Shown here: one piece after another, positions 41,505 to 50,724 of the stretch
Layout of the letters: each line of letters opens with the position of its first letter
Position numbering within the stretch: the first letter of the stretch is position 1
Assembly (NCBI GenBank): GCA_947502265.1
Contig: CANMZB010000014.1
Span: 1 to 64,000 of the forward strand
Source: an uncultured Sulfitobacter sp.
Lineage (GTDB): Bacteria > Pseudomonadota > Alphaproteobacteria > Rhodobacterales > Rhodobacteraceae
DNA length: 64,000 bases
Direction of reading: 5' to 3'
Made by a program: the position numbers and the translations under genes
The notes under the pieces: generated by a model
Told to the model about the DNA's origin: nothing
Seen by the model: only the letters and a program-made list of their open reading frames with translations
Databases searched by the model: none

Positions 41505-42737
41505 ATGAGACAGATCCTTACCCTTGATGCCGCCTCCGGCCAGCCGCTCTGGCGACGCCCGATTTCCTTGTTGTTTCTGATGGCGCTGGCGATGCCGGTG
41601 GCGTTTTTCACATGGTACGCGCTGCTCAACAACTTTGTGCAAGAGGTGGCGCAGTTTGACGGGGCCGACATCGGGCTGCTGCATACGATTCGCGAGATAC
41701 CGGGGTTTTTGGCGTTTCTGGTGATTTTCCTGATTATCTTTGTGCGCGAACAGGTTTTGGGGTTGGTGTCCTTGATGCTGTTGGGGGCGGCGACGGCGAT
41801 TACTGCGTGGTTTCCGCAACTGACTGGTATCATGATCCTGACGTTCCTCAGTTCAGTCGGCTTTCACTATTACGAGACGGTCAACCAGTCGTTGCAAATG
41901 CAATGGTTGCCTAAGGATCGCGCGCCGCAAATTCTGGGCTGGCTGATGGCCACCGGGTCGGCAGCGACATTCTGTGTTTACTTCGTGATCATGCTTTTGT
42001 GGGAGCCTTTGGGGCTGACCTATAATCTGGTGTTCATGACGGGCGGTGGCATTACCGTGGCAATCGCACTGTTCGCACTGCTGGCCTATCCGCAGTACGA
42101 AAGCCCGCATCCGCAAATCAAGCGGATGGTGATCCGACGGCGCTATTGGCTGTATTACGCGCTGCAATTCATGTCGGGCGCGCGGCGGCAGATATTCATG
42201 GTGTTTGCGGGCTTTATGATGGTCGAGAAGTTCGGCTTTGCCGTACATGAAGTGGCGGGGCTGTATCTGGTCAATCTAATGCTCAACATGATCATTGCCC
42301 CTCTGTTGGGGCGGATTGTCGCGCGGTTTGGCGAGCGTAACGCGCTGGTGTTCGAGTACACGGGTCTTGTCTGCGTTTTTCTGGCCTATGGCGGTGTCTA
42401 TTTCTTTGACTGGGGCTTTCAGGTTGCAGCGGTTCTGTATGTGCTGGATCATATGTTTTTCGGGCTCGCACTGGCGCTCAAAACCTATTTCCAGAAGATC
42501 GGCGCACCGGGCGATATGGCACCTACGGCGGCGGTTGCGTTCACGATCAACCACATTGCGGCCGTGTTCCTGCCGGTGACGTTGGGGTTGTTGTGGCTGG
42601 CCTCTCCTGCGGGGGTGTTTTTGCTGGCGGCGGGTATGGCGTCTGTGTCGCTTGCGCTGGCGACGCTGATTCCGCGCCATCCAGAGCCGGGGAACGAGAC
42701 GGTCTTTGCTGCGGCGGTGCCTCAGGCGGCGGAATGA
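41505..42737 (+). CDS. Major facilitator superfamily permease
   Basis: The 410-residue protein has about twelve hydrophobic helices arranged as two six-helix halves, with a charged loop (QYESPHPQIKRMVIRRRYW) in the middle. The short conserved loop LGRIVARFGERNALVFEY matches MFS motif A-like sequences. No signal for a particular substrate is visible and the neighbours (priA, prmA) give no hint. Export of a small compound or uptake of a nutrient are both possible. Confidence 0.82.
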   Translation: MRQILTLDAASGQPLWRRPISLLFLMALAMPVAFFTWYALLNNFVQEVAQFDGADIGLLHTIREIPGFLAFLVIFLIIFVREQVLGLVSLMLLGAATAITAWFPQLTGIMILTFLSSVGFHYYETVNQSLQMQWLPKDRAPQILGWLMATGSAATFCVYFVIMLLWEPLGLTYNLVFMTGGGITVAIALFALLAYPQYESPHPQIKRMVIRRRYWLYYALQFMSGARRQIFMVFAGFMMVEKFGFAVHEVAGLYLVNLMLNMIIAPLLGRIVARFGERNALVFEYTGLVCVFLAYGGVYFFDWGFQVAAVLYVLDHMFFGLALALKTYFQKIGAPGDMAPTAAVAFTINHIAAVFLPVTLGLLWLASPAGVFLLAAGMASVSLALATLIPRHPEPGNETVFAAAVPQAAE

Positions 42738-42819
42738 GCGCGTGGCGTTGTGTCCCGGCGGCTCTTGACCCCGCATCCGCGCGGGCCTACCCGAACCTTG
42801 ACAGACACAGGAGCCGCTG

Positions 42820-43692
42820 ATGCCGACCTTTACCGCCCTTACCACGTTGACAGGCCGCGATGCGGCTTATGCCCTTGGCGATGCCATGGAAGCCCTGATC
42901 CCCGAGCCGACAGGCGTGGGCGTTTTCGAAATGGAGGACGGATCGGGCCTGTGGGAGGTGGGCGGCTATTTCGAAGAAGCGCCGGATGATGCGGCGCTGG
43001 CCGTGCTTGCCGTGGCGATGGGGGCCAAACCATTCATCGTGTCCGAACTGCCGGAAACTGATTGGGTCGCGCATGTGCGCCGCGAATTGGCACCGGTCGA
43101 GGCGGGGCGGTTCTTTGTCTATGGCAGCCACGATGCGGACAAGGTGCCGGAAGGATGCCAGCCGTTGTTGATCGAAGCGGCGATGGCGTTTGGCACCGGC
43201 CATCACGGCACAACTCTGGGCTGTTTGCGCGCGCTTGACAGGCTGGCCACAGACGGGTTTGTCGGTCGCCGTGTGGTGGACGTTGGCTGTGGTACTGCCG
43301 TGCTGGCGATGGGGGCGGCGCGCATCTGGAGCGATCCTGTTCTGGCCTCGGATATTGACGAGGTCGCTGTGGATGTGGCGCGCGCCAATGTTACGGCGAA
43401 CGGGCTGGAAGGCCGTGTGACATGTGTTGAGGCGGCGGGGTTTGACCATCCCGCGCTGGAAGAGGCCGCGCCCTTCGATCTTGTCTTTGCCAATATTCTC
43501 AAAGGGCCGCTGGTGGCGCTGGCCCCTGACATGGCCGGGGCAATGCAAGGCGATGCCTTTGCGATTCTCTCCGGCATCCTGAACGAGCAGGCAGACGAGG
43601 TGATCGAGGTTTATGCACGCAATGGCATCAATCTGCACCATCGCGAAAGCATTGGTGACTGGACGACGATAACGCTTAGGAAACTAGCCTGA
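42820..43692 (+). CDS. prmA: Ribosomal protein L11 methyltransferase PrmA
   Basis: PrmA trimethylates ribosomal protein L11. The 290-residue protein has the linker motif AMAFGTGHHGTTLGCL, then SAM motif I VVDVGCGTAVLAMGAARI, ASDIDEVAVDVARAN, and the catalytic FDLVFANILKGPLV. Spacing and length are normal. The start has a clear aggag site 6 bases upstream. It is preceded by the MFS gene without an obvious promoter, so the two may be co-transcribed. Confidence 0.93.
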   Translation: MPTFTALTTLTGRDAAYALGDAMEALIPEPTGVGVFEMEDGSGLWEVGGYFEEAPDDAALAVLAVAMGAKPFIVSELPETDWVAHVRRELAPVEAGRFFVYGSHDADKVPEGCQPLLIEAAMAFGTGHHGTTLGCLRALDRLATDGFVGRRVVDVGCGTAVLAMGAARIWSDPVLASDIDEVAVDVARANVTANGLEGRVTCVEAAGFDHPALEEAAPFDLVFANILKGPLVALAPDMAGAMQGDAFAILSGILNEQADEVIEVYARNGINLHHRESIGDWTTITLRKLA

Positions 43693-43802
43693 CAATGACC
43701 ATAATTGGGGCGGCTCTGCCCCAATTTCCCCATTTTCGCCACATTTGATGCGTAAAACTTGATTCAACAGCGGTGGGGGCCGACTGTAGAGAGACCACTG
43801 CC

Positions 43803-44141
43803 ATGGTTGAAACAAAAGATCATTTCGTGCAGCGCCTTAGCGGCTTGCAACGCAAGCACGCCAAGAGCGGCGTTTATACCCGTGTGGACAACAACGGCGT
43901 CCTCATCATCAAGGCCAAGCGTAGCCGGTTTTATTTCCCTTACAAGGGCTTGGCCCTTCTGGTCGTCAGCTTCTTTGTGCTCAAGGCGTTCATGTTGTCG
44001 GTCAACGGCCCTGATACATATGGAGATCGTCTGGCGATCTTGGAAAATGGCACAATAGTCGAAGCGATGGGGGCTAAATTGCTTGGCGTGGATGCCGCGA
44101 CCCAGATGTTGGCGGACAAGATCGGACCGCTTCTCAGATAG
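43803..44141 (+). CDS. Hypothetical small membrane protein
   Basis: I do not recognise a characterised family. The 112-residue product has a basic N-terminus (about residues 1-45), one hydrophobic helix GLALLVVSFFVLKAFMLSV (about 49-67), and a C-terminal soluble part of about 45 residues beginning NGPDTYGDRL. The topology suggests an inner-membrane anchor with a periplasmic tail. ATG 43,803 is favoured because gagag precedes it; the frame could extend to 43,773. A strong terminator follows. Sense-strand coding with normal codon use makes it a likely real gene. Confidence 0.7.
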   Translation: MVETKDHFVQRLSGLQRKHAKSGVYTRVDNNGVLIIKAKRSRFYFPYKGLALLVVSFFVLKAFMLSVNGPDTYGDRLAILENGTIVEAMGAKLLGVDAATQMLADKIGPLLR

Positions 44142-44222
44142 CATTCAGGAATTGCTGTTTTGCGGCTGTGCTTCCAGGGGGAGTGCGCCGTAAGGCAGGT
44201 CGCGTGTGTTTCTGGCGCAATG

Positions 44223-44259
44223 AAAAGGCCGCGTCCGGATTATCCCGGCGCGGCCTTTT
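44223..44259. terminator. Strong bidirectional rho-independent terminator
   Basis: Arms aaaaggccgcg and cgcggcctttt give an 11-bp stem followed by T residues on both strands (ttttt on plus; the a-run gives t on minus). It lies between convergent genes: the hypothetical membrane protein and the DUF1127 gene. Confidence 0.85.
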
Positions 44260-44311
44260 TACGTCTTGGACAGTCGCGGCCCTGTTGTCGGGAACCGCGC
44301 CTTAATGTCGC

Positions 44312-44533
44312 TTAGCGGATGAAAATGCTGCGTGCTACGTCGTCGATTGCGCCGCGCTCGAGGCCGATATCGGCCAGTTCGCGGTCTGTGAGACCGGACA
44401 GGGCCTTGCGTGTGACGCGGGCATCGTTCCATGCTGTCAGCGATGCGGCCAAATCGGCAACAAAGGAGACTGTGCGATTTGCAAACGATGCAACGCCGTA
44501 AGTGGTGCGGGAGGTGTCAAAAGCAGCCATCAT
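44312..44533 (-). CDS. DUF1127 small protein
   Basis: The product of about 73 residues ends with the DUF1127 motif WNDARVTRKALSGLTDRELADIGLERGAIDDVARSIF. Proteins of this group are small, basic and often RNA-related; in Rhodobacter a relative (CcaF1) affects sRNA maturation. The start is the double ATG at 44,533/44,530 preceded by aaggac; the open frame continues far upstream without similarity. It converges on the terminator at 44,223-44,259. Confidence 0.85.
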   Translation of the reverse strand: MMAAFDTSRTTYGVASFANRTVSFVADLAASLTAWNDARVTRKALSGLTDRELADIGLERGAIDDVARSIFIR

Positions 44534-44871
44534 AGCCGTCCTTCTAATTAAACTTGTTATGTCGATTTTCTCGACCAGGTGATTGGCAATTAGGCAGTTT
44601 GAGAACACAGCACAATGGCATAGAACGCACGGCTGATATGCGTTTTTTGCATGGACCGTTTTAGGCGGTAAAGTGCCGAAAATTAAGGGAAAATAGCGAT
44701 GGTGACGGGTCGCTATCTGACATCCAAGTGTCGGTTTCGCCGCGCCGCGGCAGGGACGCTGCAAAAGCGACACGCCGAATGTCGTATTCCAGTCATCCGC
44801 TGAATTTCATAGTCAATGTTCGTGTTTCGTGCTAGTGCATCCAAAAAGCAACATTATCGAGGGTGGAGCAG
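44534..44871. other. 338-bp gene-free region between DUF1127 and ruvC
   Basis: No gene, tRNA or strong hairpin was found. It must hold the divergent promoters for the DUF1127 gene (minus) and the ruvCAB operon (plus), but no box pair convincing enough to name is visible. The part near 44,620-44,700 is AT-rich, and 44,735-44,765 contains the GC-rich run cgccgcgccgcggc. Confidence 0.5.
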
Positions 44872-45381
44872 ATGATACGGGTGATCGGTATCGATCCGGG
44901 GCTCCGGAATATGGGCTGGGGTGTGATTGATGTCACAGGGAGCCGACTCAGCCATGTGGCGAACGGAATTTGCCATTCAGACGGTGCGCAGGATCTGGCC
45001 AGCCGGCTTCTGGCGCTGCACGGCCAGTTAACCCGCGTTTTTGTGACATACCGCCCGCAGGCTGCTGCGGTCGAGCATACGTTCGTCAACAAGGACGGGG
45101 CTGGCACGTTGAAGCTGGGTCAGGCGCGCGGCATCGCATTGCTGGTGCCTGCGCAGATGGGGCTGAGCGTGGGGGAATACGCGCCCAACAACGTCAAGAA
45201 AACTGTCGTTGGCGTGGGACATGCGGACAAGGGGCAGGTCGCGCATATGGTGCGAATGCAGTTGCCGGGGGTCGAGATCGCGGGGCCGGACGCCGCTGAC
45301 GCGCTGGCGGTGGCCATCTGCCACGCGCATCACGGAGGGGCCTCGACGCTGGCCACCGCCATCGCGAGGGCCAGCGCATGA
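44872..45381 (+). CDS. ruvC: Holliday junction resolvase RuvC
   Basis: RuvC cleaves four-way DNA junctions with RuvAB. The acidic catalytic residues are visible in [15 protein letters not shown] (start), [10 protein letters not shown] (middle) and [17 protein letters not shown] (end). ATG 44,872, after gagggtggag, gives 169 residues. It overlaps ruvA by 4 bp, opening the ruvCAB operon. Confidence 0.96.
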   Translation: MIRVIGIDPGLRNMGWGVIDVTGSRLSHVANGICHSDGAQDLASRLLALHGQLTRVFVTYRPQAAAVEHTFVNKDGAGTLKLGQARGIALLVPAQMGLSVGEYAPNNVKKTVVGVGHADKGQVAHMVRMQLPGVEIAGPDAADALAVAICHAHHGGASTLATAIARASA

Positions 45382-46043
45382 TTGGCAAGGTCACAGGTCG
45401 CATCGACTACCGCGCGCCCGATCACGTCCTGATTGACGTGCGCGGTGTGGGATACCTTGTCTATTGCTCGGATCGCACGATGGCGGGCCTGCCCGGTGTC
45501 GGCGAGGTGACAGCGCTTTTTACCGATCTGTTGGTGCGCGAGGATCTGATGCAGCTATTCGGCTTTGCCTCGTTGGCAGAGAAGGAATGGCACCGGCTTT
45601 TGACATCTGTTCAGGGCGTGGGCGCGAAAGCGTCGCTTGCGATTCTCGGCACGCTTGGCCCCGATGGCGTAAGCCGGGCGATTGCGTTGGGGGATTGGAA
45701 TGCGGTGAAGGCGGCCAAGGGCGTCGGTCCCAAGCTGGCGCAGCGCATTGTGCTGGACCTTAAAGACAAAGCGCCGGGTGTGATGGCGATGGGTGGATCG
45801 GTTGCGCAGGCGCACGGTGATGCGCAAGAGCAGGTGATCGAAACACCCGCCGCACCCCGCGTCCCGCGCGCGCAGGCACCGAACGCCAGCGCGCAGTCGG
45901 AGGCTTTATCGGCGCTGGCGAACCTTGGTTATGGCCCTGGCGATGCGGCGGGGGCTGTGGCACAGGCCGCGGGCGATCTGTCGGATGCCGATACGCCGAC
46001 GCTTATTCGCGCGGCGTTGAAACTTCTTGCTCCAAAAGAGTAG
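45378..46043 (+). CDS. ruvA: Holliday junction branch-migration protein RuvA
   Basis: RuvA binds the junction and loads RuvB. The 221-residue protein starts [28 protein letters not shown], has the paired helix-hairpin-helix motifs ([15 protein letters not shown] and [19 protein letters not shown]), an alanine- and proline-rich linker, and the C-terminal RuvB-contact domain ([21 protein letters not shown]). ATG overlaps the ruvC stop. Confidence 0.96.
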   Translation: MIGKVTGRIDYRAPDHVLIDVRGVGYLVYCSDRTMAGLPGVGEVTALFTDLLVREDLMQLFGFASLAEKEWHRLLTSVQGVGAKASLAILGTLGPDGVSRAIALGDWNAVKAAKGVGPKLAQRIVLDLKDKAPGVMAMGGSVAQAHGDAQEQVIETPAAPRVPRAQAPNASAQSEALSALANLGYGPGDAAGAVAQAAGDLSDADTPTLIRAALKLLAPKE

Positions 46044-46088
46044 AGTGCGCTTATTGCGCCCTGACCGGGCTCTCTTGGCAGGATGGAC

Positions 46089-47108
46089 ATGATAGACAGC
46101 GATCCGACATTGCGGCCTCAGGTGCTGCCCGGAGACCATGACCGCGCGTTACGTCCGCAGGTGCTGGATGAATTTGTGGGGCAGGCGGAGGCGCGTGCCA
46201 ACCTCAAGGTGTTCATCCAGTCTGCCAAACAACGCGAAGAGGCGATGGACCACACGCTGTTTCACGGGCCCCCCGGCCTTGGCAAAACGACGCTTGCGCA
46301 GATTATGGCGCGCGAGTTGGGAGTCGGATTTCGCATGACGTCCGGTCCCGTGCTGGCGAAGGCGGGTGATCTGGCCGCGATCCTGACCAACCTCGAAGCG
46401 CGCGATGTGCTGTTCATTGACGAAATTCACCGGCTTAATCCGGCAGTCGAAGAGGTGCTGTACCCCGCGCTCGAGGATTTCGAGCTGGATCTGGTAATTG
46501 GCGAGGGGCCGGCGGCGCGCACGGTGCGGATCGAGTTGCAGCCTTTTACGCTGGTGGGGGCGACAACGCGCATGGGGCTCCTCACGACCCCGCTGCGCGA
46601 CCGTTTTGGCATTCCTACGCGGCTTCAGTTCTACACCGAGGACGAGCTTTTTATTATTGTGGAGCGGAACGCCCGAAAGTTGGGCGCGCCTGCGGATGAA
46701 GGAGGGGCGCGCGAGATTGCGCGCCGCGCGCGCGGCACGCCACGGATCGCCGGACGTCTGCTGCGGCGGGTCGTTGATTTTGCCGTCGTCGAAGGAGACG
46801 GGCGGGTGACCAAGGCGCTGGCGGATATGGCGCTGACGCGGCTCGGAGTGGATCATCTGGGCCTTGACGGGGCCGACCGGCGCTATTTGACGTTGATTGC
46901 CGAGAATTATCAGGGCGGGCCTGTCGGGATCGAGACGATGTCGGCAGCCTTGTCTGAATCGCGCGATGCGCTGGAGGAGGTGATCGAACCGTTTTTGTTG
47001 CAACAAGGCCTGATACAGCGCACACCGCGCGGGCGGATGCTGGCGCAGAAGGCTTGGACGCATTTGGGAATGGCACCGCCCAAGCGGTTGTCGGATCTGT
47101 TTGACTGA
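46089..47108 (+). CDS. ruvB: Holliday junction helicase motor RuvB
   Basis: RuvB is the hexameric AAA+ motor of branch migration. Walker [16 protein letters not shown], Walker [12 protein letters not shown], sensor [18 protein letters not shown] with its arginine finger region, and the C-terminal winged helix ([16 protein letters not shown]) are all present. ATG 46,089 is chosen because aggatgg precedes it; ATG 46,083 is an alternative. Length (339) is normal. Confidence 0.96.
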   Translation: MIDSDPTLRPQVLPGDHDRALRPQVLDEFVGQAEARANLKVFIQSAKQREEAMDHTLFHGPPGLGKTTLAQIMARELGVGFRMTSGPVLAKAGDLAAILTNLEARDVLFIDEIHRLNPAVEEVLYPALEDFELDLVIGEGPAARTVRIELQPFTLVGATTRMGLLTTPLRDRFGIPTRLQFYTEDELFIIVERNARKLGAPADEGGAREIARRARGTPRIAGRLLRRVVDFAVVEGDGRVTKALADMALTRLGVDHLGLDGADRRYLTLIAENYQGGPVGIETMSAALSESRDALEEVIEPFLLQQGLIQRTPRGRMLAQKAWTHLGMAPPKRLSDLFD

Positions 47109-47117
47109 ACCCTGGAT

Positions 47118-47144
47118 TTGGATATTTTTGGCCAAAAGAAATAG
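47118..47144 (+). repeat. Diverged relative of the intergenic ggccaaa motif (3' of ruvB)
   Basis: Nine bases past the ruvB stop, ggatatttttggccaaaagaa shares the order gat/gag, T-rich spacer, ggccaaa, gaa with the two 22-bp copies at 41,390 and 59,354. Similarity is partial, so membership of the same family is tentative. Confidence 0.3.
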
Positions 47145-47161
47145 GGGCCGGAGAAAGAGAC

Positions 47162-47800
47162 TTGAGCATGGAGCCGGACGAGATCGAAGCGCTGTTTACC
47201 CGTCAGGACGGGCAGTTCGTGTTTGCCCGCTGGGGGCGGCCGATCGCTCCTGTTGTTTTCGGAGTCGAGGACGCGACGCTGGAGGTTGTCAAAGGCGCGT
47301 TGGAGGCGGTGGCGGTGTTGGCCGGTCATAAAATGGCCGAGACGGACCCGGAGCTTGGTGCGAACCTGATGTTGTTCTTCTTTGCCGATTGGGCAGAGCT
47401 TCTGGATGTGCCGGGGATGGACCGTCTGGTGCCGGATCTGGCACCGCTGGTGGAGACGCTCGCATCCGGGGATGCCAATCAATACCGTTTCTTCCGGTTC
47501 GACGACAGCGGCGCGATTAAGGCCTGTTTTGTGTTCTTGCGGATGGACCGGCATTTGTCGGCGGTGCCTGCACAGACGCTGGCGCTGAGCCAGATCGTGC
47601 AATCGTATGTCTTGTGGTCCGATACGGCGTTTCGGGATAAATCCCCGTTGGCCGTGGCGGGAGAAAGCACGATCCTGCGGCCTGAAATTGCGGCGCTGAT
47701 CCGTGCGGCTTATGATCCGGTTTTACCGCCAGCGACGCAGGACGCCTCGCACGCATTGCGCCTTTATGCGCGGATCGCGGTTGGGGAGAAAAATCAATGA
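47162..47800 (+). CDS. Conserved hypothetical protein between ruvB and ybgC
   Basis: No characterised family is recognised. The 212-residue soluble protein starts MSMEPDEIEALFTRQDGQFVFARWGRPIAPVVFG and has no signal peptide or membrane helix. Its place between ruvCAB and the tol-pal genes is one I associate with roseobacter relatives, and its stop overlaps ybgC by 4 bp (ATGA), so translation is coupled. TTG 47,162 has a well-placed ggag 8 bases upstream; ATG 47,168 is the alternative start. Function unknown. Confidence 0.75.
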   Translation: MSMEPDEIEALFTRQDGQFVFARWGRPIAPVVFGVEDATLEVVKGALEAVAVLAGHKMAETDPELGANLMLFFFADWAELLDVPGMDRLVPDLAPLVETLASGDANQYRFFRFDDSGAIKACFVFLRMDRHLSAVPAQTLALSQIVQSYVLWSDTAFRDKSPLAVAGESTILRPEIAALIRAAYDPVLPPATQDASHALRLYARIAVGEKNQ

Positions 47801-48183
47801 GCCACAGTTTGACTTTGCGTGTCTACTACGAAGATACCGATATGGGCGGGATCGTTTATTACGCCAACTATCTGCGCTTTATCGAGCGCGGGCGCAGCGA
47901 TTGGGTGCGCGAGATCGGCATCGACCAACTGGCAATGAAAGCGCAGGGCGTGGTGTTTGCCGTGCGCAAGGTCGAGGCCGAGTACATTCAGCCCGCGCGT
48001 TTCGAGGATGTGCTTGAGGTCCGCACGACGCTTGATAGCTTGTCCGCGGCGCGCATGGTCATGGGGCAGGAGGTCTGGCGCGGCGATGATCTGCTGTTCA
48101 GTGCCAAGGTTTTGATCGTGTGTATCGGCGCGGGCGGCAAGCCCACGCGTTTGCCAGCGGAACTTCGCCTACTGCAATCGTGA
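47797..48183 (+). CDS. ybgC: Tol-Pal-associated acyl-CoA thioesterase YbgC
   Basis: This 128-residue hot-dog-fold enzyme hydrolyses acyl-CoA and heads the tol-pal cluster. The catalytic motif YYEDTDMGGIVYYANYLRF is intact, with the aspartate in the usual position. It ends LPAELRLLQS. It overlaps the preceding gene by 4 bp and stands 113 bp before tolQ, where a promoter for the tol genes could lie. Confidence 0.93.
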   Translation: MSHSLTLRVYYEDTDMGGIVYYANYLRFIERGRSDWVREIGIDQLAMKAQGVVFAVRKVEAEYIQPARFEDVLEVRTTLDSLSAARMVMGQEVWRGDDLLFSAKVLIVCIGAGGKPTRLPAELRLLQS

Positions 48184-48296
48184 TTGTGCGGCTTTGCACC
48201 TAACTCTCGCTTTTCTATTTGCCTTGCGATAGTTTCCCCCCAAATGGAGCTTGGAAAACAGGCCCGTCCGAGGCAGAGAAGTAAAGAGCACAAAAT

Positions 48297-48992
48297 ATGC
48301 AAACAGCACTGATCGCCGCCGAAATCGGCGGCAACATCACCGTTTGGGGGATGTTCGCGCAGGCGACCCTGACCGTTAAAATAGTCATGATTATACTGGT
48401 CCTCGCGTCTTTCTGGTGCTGGTCGATCATTGTACAAAAGATCATGCAATACCGGTCGGCGCGCCGTGCGGCTTCCAGCTTTGACCGGGCGTTCTGGTCG
48501 GGCGAGCCTTTGGACACGCTTTATGACCAGATCGGGTCGGAGCCCTCGGGCGCTGCCGAGAGGATTTTTGCCGCAGGCATGACGGAATGGCGACGCTCGC
48601 ACCGCGAGGATGGCGGCTTGATCCCGGGTGCCACGGCGCGCATCGACCGCTCGATGGATGTGGCAATTGCCAAGGAAGCGGAGCGTTTGCAAAAGGGGCT
48701 GCCCGTGCTTGCGACCACCGGATCGACCGCGCCCTTTATCGGGCTTTTCGGGACGGTGATCGGGATTATGAACGCGTTTGTCGAAATCGCAGCCCAGCAA
48801 AACACCAACCTTGCCGTTGTAGCTCCCGGCATTGCCGAGGCGCTTTTGGCGACGGGCATCGGCCTGTTGGCGGCGATCCCTGCGGTGATCTTTTATAACA
48901 AGCTGAATGCGGACAGCGAACACATTTTAAGCGGTTATGAGGCCTTTGCCGACGAATTCGCCACGATCCTCAGCCGCCAGTTGGACAGCTGA
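48297..48992 (+). CDS. tolQ: TolQ, proton channel subunit of the Tol-Pal system
   Basis: TolQ with TolR uses the proton-motive force to power TolA during outer-membrane constriction. The 231-residue protein has three helices: VKIVMIILVLASFWCWSIIV near the N-terminus, then ATTGSTAPFIGLFGTVIGIMNAF and AEALLATGIGLLAAIPAVIFYN in the C-terminal half. The GTVIGI and AIPAVI motifs are those of MotA/TolQ/ExbB channels. It is two bases from tolR. Confidence 0.94.
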   Translation: MQTALIAAEIGGNITVWGMFAQATLTVKIVMIILVLASFWCWSIIVQKIMQYRSARRAASSFDRAFWSGEPLDTLYDQIGSEPSGAAERIFAAGMTEWRRSHREDGGLIPGATARIDRSMDVAIAKEAERLQKGLPVLATTGSTAPFIGLFGTVIGIMNAFVEIAAQQNTNLAVVAPGIAEALLATGIGLLAAIPAVIFYNKLNADSEHILSGYEAFADEFATILSRQLDS

Positions 48993-48994
48993 CC

Positions 48995-49465
48995 ATGGCA
49001 GCCGGGATCATGCACAGAAAAAACGGCGCCGGGCGGCGGCGTCGCAGGGGCGGCGCGCAGCCCATGGCCGAGATCAACATCACGCCCTTCGTTGACGTGA
49101 TGCTGGTGTTGTTGATTATTTTCATGGTGGCCGCTCCGTTGCTGACGGTCGGTGTGCCGGTGGAACTGCCCAAGACGGCGGCGACCGCCCTGCCCAGCGA
49201 TCAGGAAGAGCCGCTGACTGTAACGCTGACCGCCGAAGGTTCGATCCAAATCATGACAACTGAAACCCCGCGCGAAGACCTTGTGACCAAGCTGCGCGCG
49301 ATTGCCGCCGAGCGTGAGGGGGACCGTGTGTTTCTGCGCGCGGACGGGACGGTGCCTTATAGCGCTGTGATGGAGATCATGGGCGCGCTGAGTGCAGGCG
49401 GATTTTCCAACATCGGGCTGGTGACGGACATCGGCGGGCCGTTGCTGGATGGAACCGGGAACTGA
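48995..49465 (+). CDS. tolR: TolR, ExbD/TolR-family channel subunit
   Basis: The single helix with the essential aspartate is seen as MAEINITPFVDVMLVLLIIF at about residues 29-48, followed by a periplasmic domain of about 90 residues (VELPKTAATALP, VFLRADGTVPYSAVMEIMGAL). The basic, arginine-rich N-terminus before the helix is longer than in E. coli but common in alphaproteobacteria. Length 156. Confidence 0.94.
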   Translation: MAAGIMHRKNGAGRRRRRGGAQPMAEINITPFVDVMLVLLIIFMVAAPLLTVGVPVELPKTAATALPSDQEEPLTVTLTAEGSIQIMTTETPREDLVTKLRAIAAEREGDRVFLRADGTVPYSAVMEIMGALSAGGFSNIGLVTDIGGPLLDGTGN

Positions 49466-49469
49466 ACCC

Positions 49470-50573
49470 ATGCCGCGCGCACGCAAGACAGGCAATATTA
49501 TTTCGGGGGTGGGGCATGCTGGCCTCATCGGCTGGATTCTGTTCGGGGGGTGGTTCACAGCGCGCCCCGAGCCGGTAGAGGTGCGCGAAGTGGCCGTGAT
49601 CAGCGGTGCGGAGTTTCAGGCGATGCTGGAGGCGCAGCAACAGCCGCTAGAAATCGCGCAAGATCCGCAGACAGCAGCGCCCGAAGCAACACCTGACGCG
49701 CCGGACGTGACGGTTGCGCCGGAAGAACCAACACCGCTGCCACCCGAAACGGTCGCAGAGGAGCCTGCCGAAGAGCCGATAGAGGAGCCTGTTCCGGAAG
49801 TTTCCGAAGCAGCACCCGAAGCACCGGAGCCGCCCGCCGAAGTCACGGTTGAAGACGCGCCAGTGGCCGATACACCAGTGGAGCGCCCTGCCGAGCGAGT
49901 CGCGCCCGAACCAGCGCCGCGCCCCGCGCCCGAAGTGACCCAAGACCCTACCCCGCAAGAAGCCGTGACGCCCGAAGAAACAGGCGAGACCGTGCGCGAG
50001 CAGCAGGAGGCGGCGCAAACGCCCGAAGCAACCGACCGGATCATCACCGAAGCGGCCGAGCCGCCTGCGTCGTCGCCTACCGCATCAATGCGCCCGCCTG
50101 CACGCAGGCCCGAGCGTCCGGCCCCCACGCGCACAGTGGAAACGCCTGCGCCAGCGCCTGCCCAAGAGGAAACCAGTGAAGTGGATGACGCTGCGGTGCG
50201 CGCCGCGCTTGAAGCGGCGATGAGTTCGTCGCAGGTCGAGGTGCCGACAGGTCCGCCGATGTCTTCGGGCGAAAAGGACGCTCTGCGTCTTGCGGTGCAG
50301 AATTGTTGGAACGTCGATCCCGGCGCGCGTTGGGCGCAGACCACAGTGACAGTCGCCATGTCGATGACGCAGGATGGCAAGGTCGTGCAAAACTCGCTGC
50401 GCATGATCGCCAGCGAAGGCGGCGATGCGGCGTCGGCAGATGCGGCTTTCGGTGCGGCCCGCCGTGCCATTTTGCTGTGTCAGAAGGATGGCTATCCGCT
50501 GCCGCCCGAAAAATACGGCCAGTGGCAGGATATCGAGATGACATTCAATCCCGAGCGGATGCGCATAAGGTGA
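49470..50573 (+). CDS. tolA: TolA-like energy-transducing protein, Pro/Glu-rich
   Basis: The product links the TolQR motor to Pal at the outer membrane. After one helix (GVGHAGLIGWILFGGWF, about residues 8-28) comes a linker of about 200 residues dominated by proline, glutamate and alanine, in place of the helical Ala/Lys rod of E. coli TolA. The C-terminal domain (from about 265) reads LRLAVQNCWNVDPGARWAQTTVTVAMSM and resembles TolA/TonB C-termini. ATG 49,470 gives 367 residues; an ATG at 49,449 within tolR is also in frame. Confidence 0.88.
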   Translation: MPRARKTGNIISGVGHAGLIGWILFGGWFTARPEPVEVREVAVISGAEFQAMLEAQQQPLEIAQDPQTAAPEATPDAPDVTVAPEEPTPLPPETVAEEPAEEPIEEPVPEVSEAAPEAPEPPAEVTVEDAPVADTPVERPAERVAPEPAPRPAPEVTQDPTPQEAVTPEETGETVREQQEAAQTPEATDRIITEAAEPPASSPTASMRPPARRPERPAPTRTVETPAPAPAQEETSEVDDAAVRAALEAAMSSSQVEVPTGPPMSSGEKDALRLAVQNCWNVDPGARWAQTTVTVAMSMTQDGKVVQNSLRMIASEGGDAASADAAFGAARRAILLCQKDGYPLPPEKYGQWQDIEMTFNPERMRIR

Positions 50574-50724
50574 GACGACTGCATGCAACCATTGCCGCCC
50601 TCTGCGCGTTGTCGGGTGCGTGCCGCTTGCACAGGGGGAGAGTTCACCGCACTCTCCTTCTTGAAACGACTGCCGTGCGGCGCAACAATATGTCGGGATT
50701 CAACCGCGAAAGGATGAGTGGCAC

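Noticed and set aside
50574-50724. A gene in the 151-bp tolA-tolB gap
   Set aside because: Short frames exist, but none has a start site or a protein-like sequence; the gap probably carries only the tolB leader.
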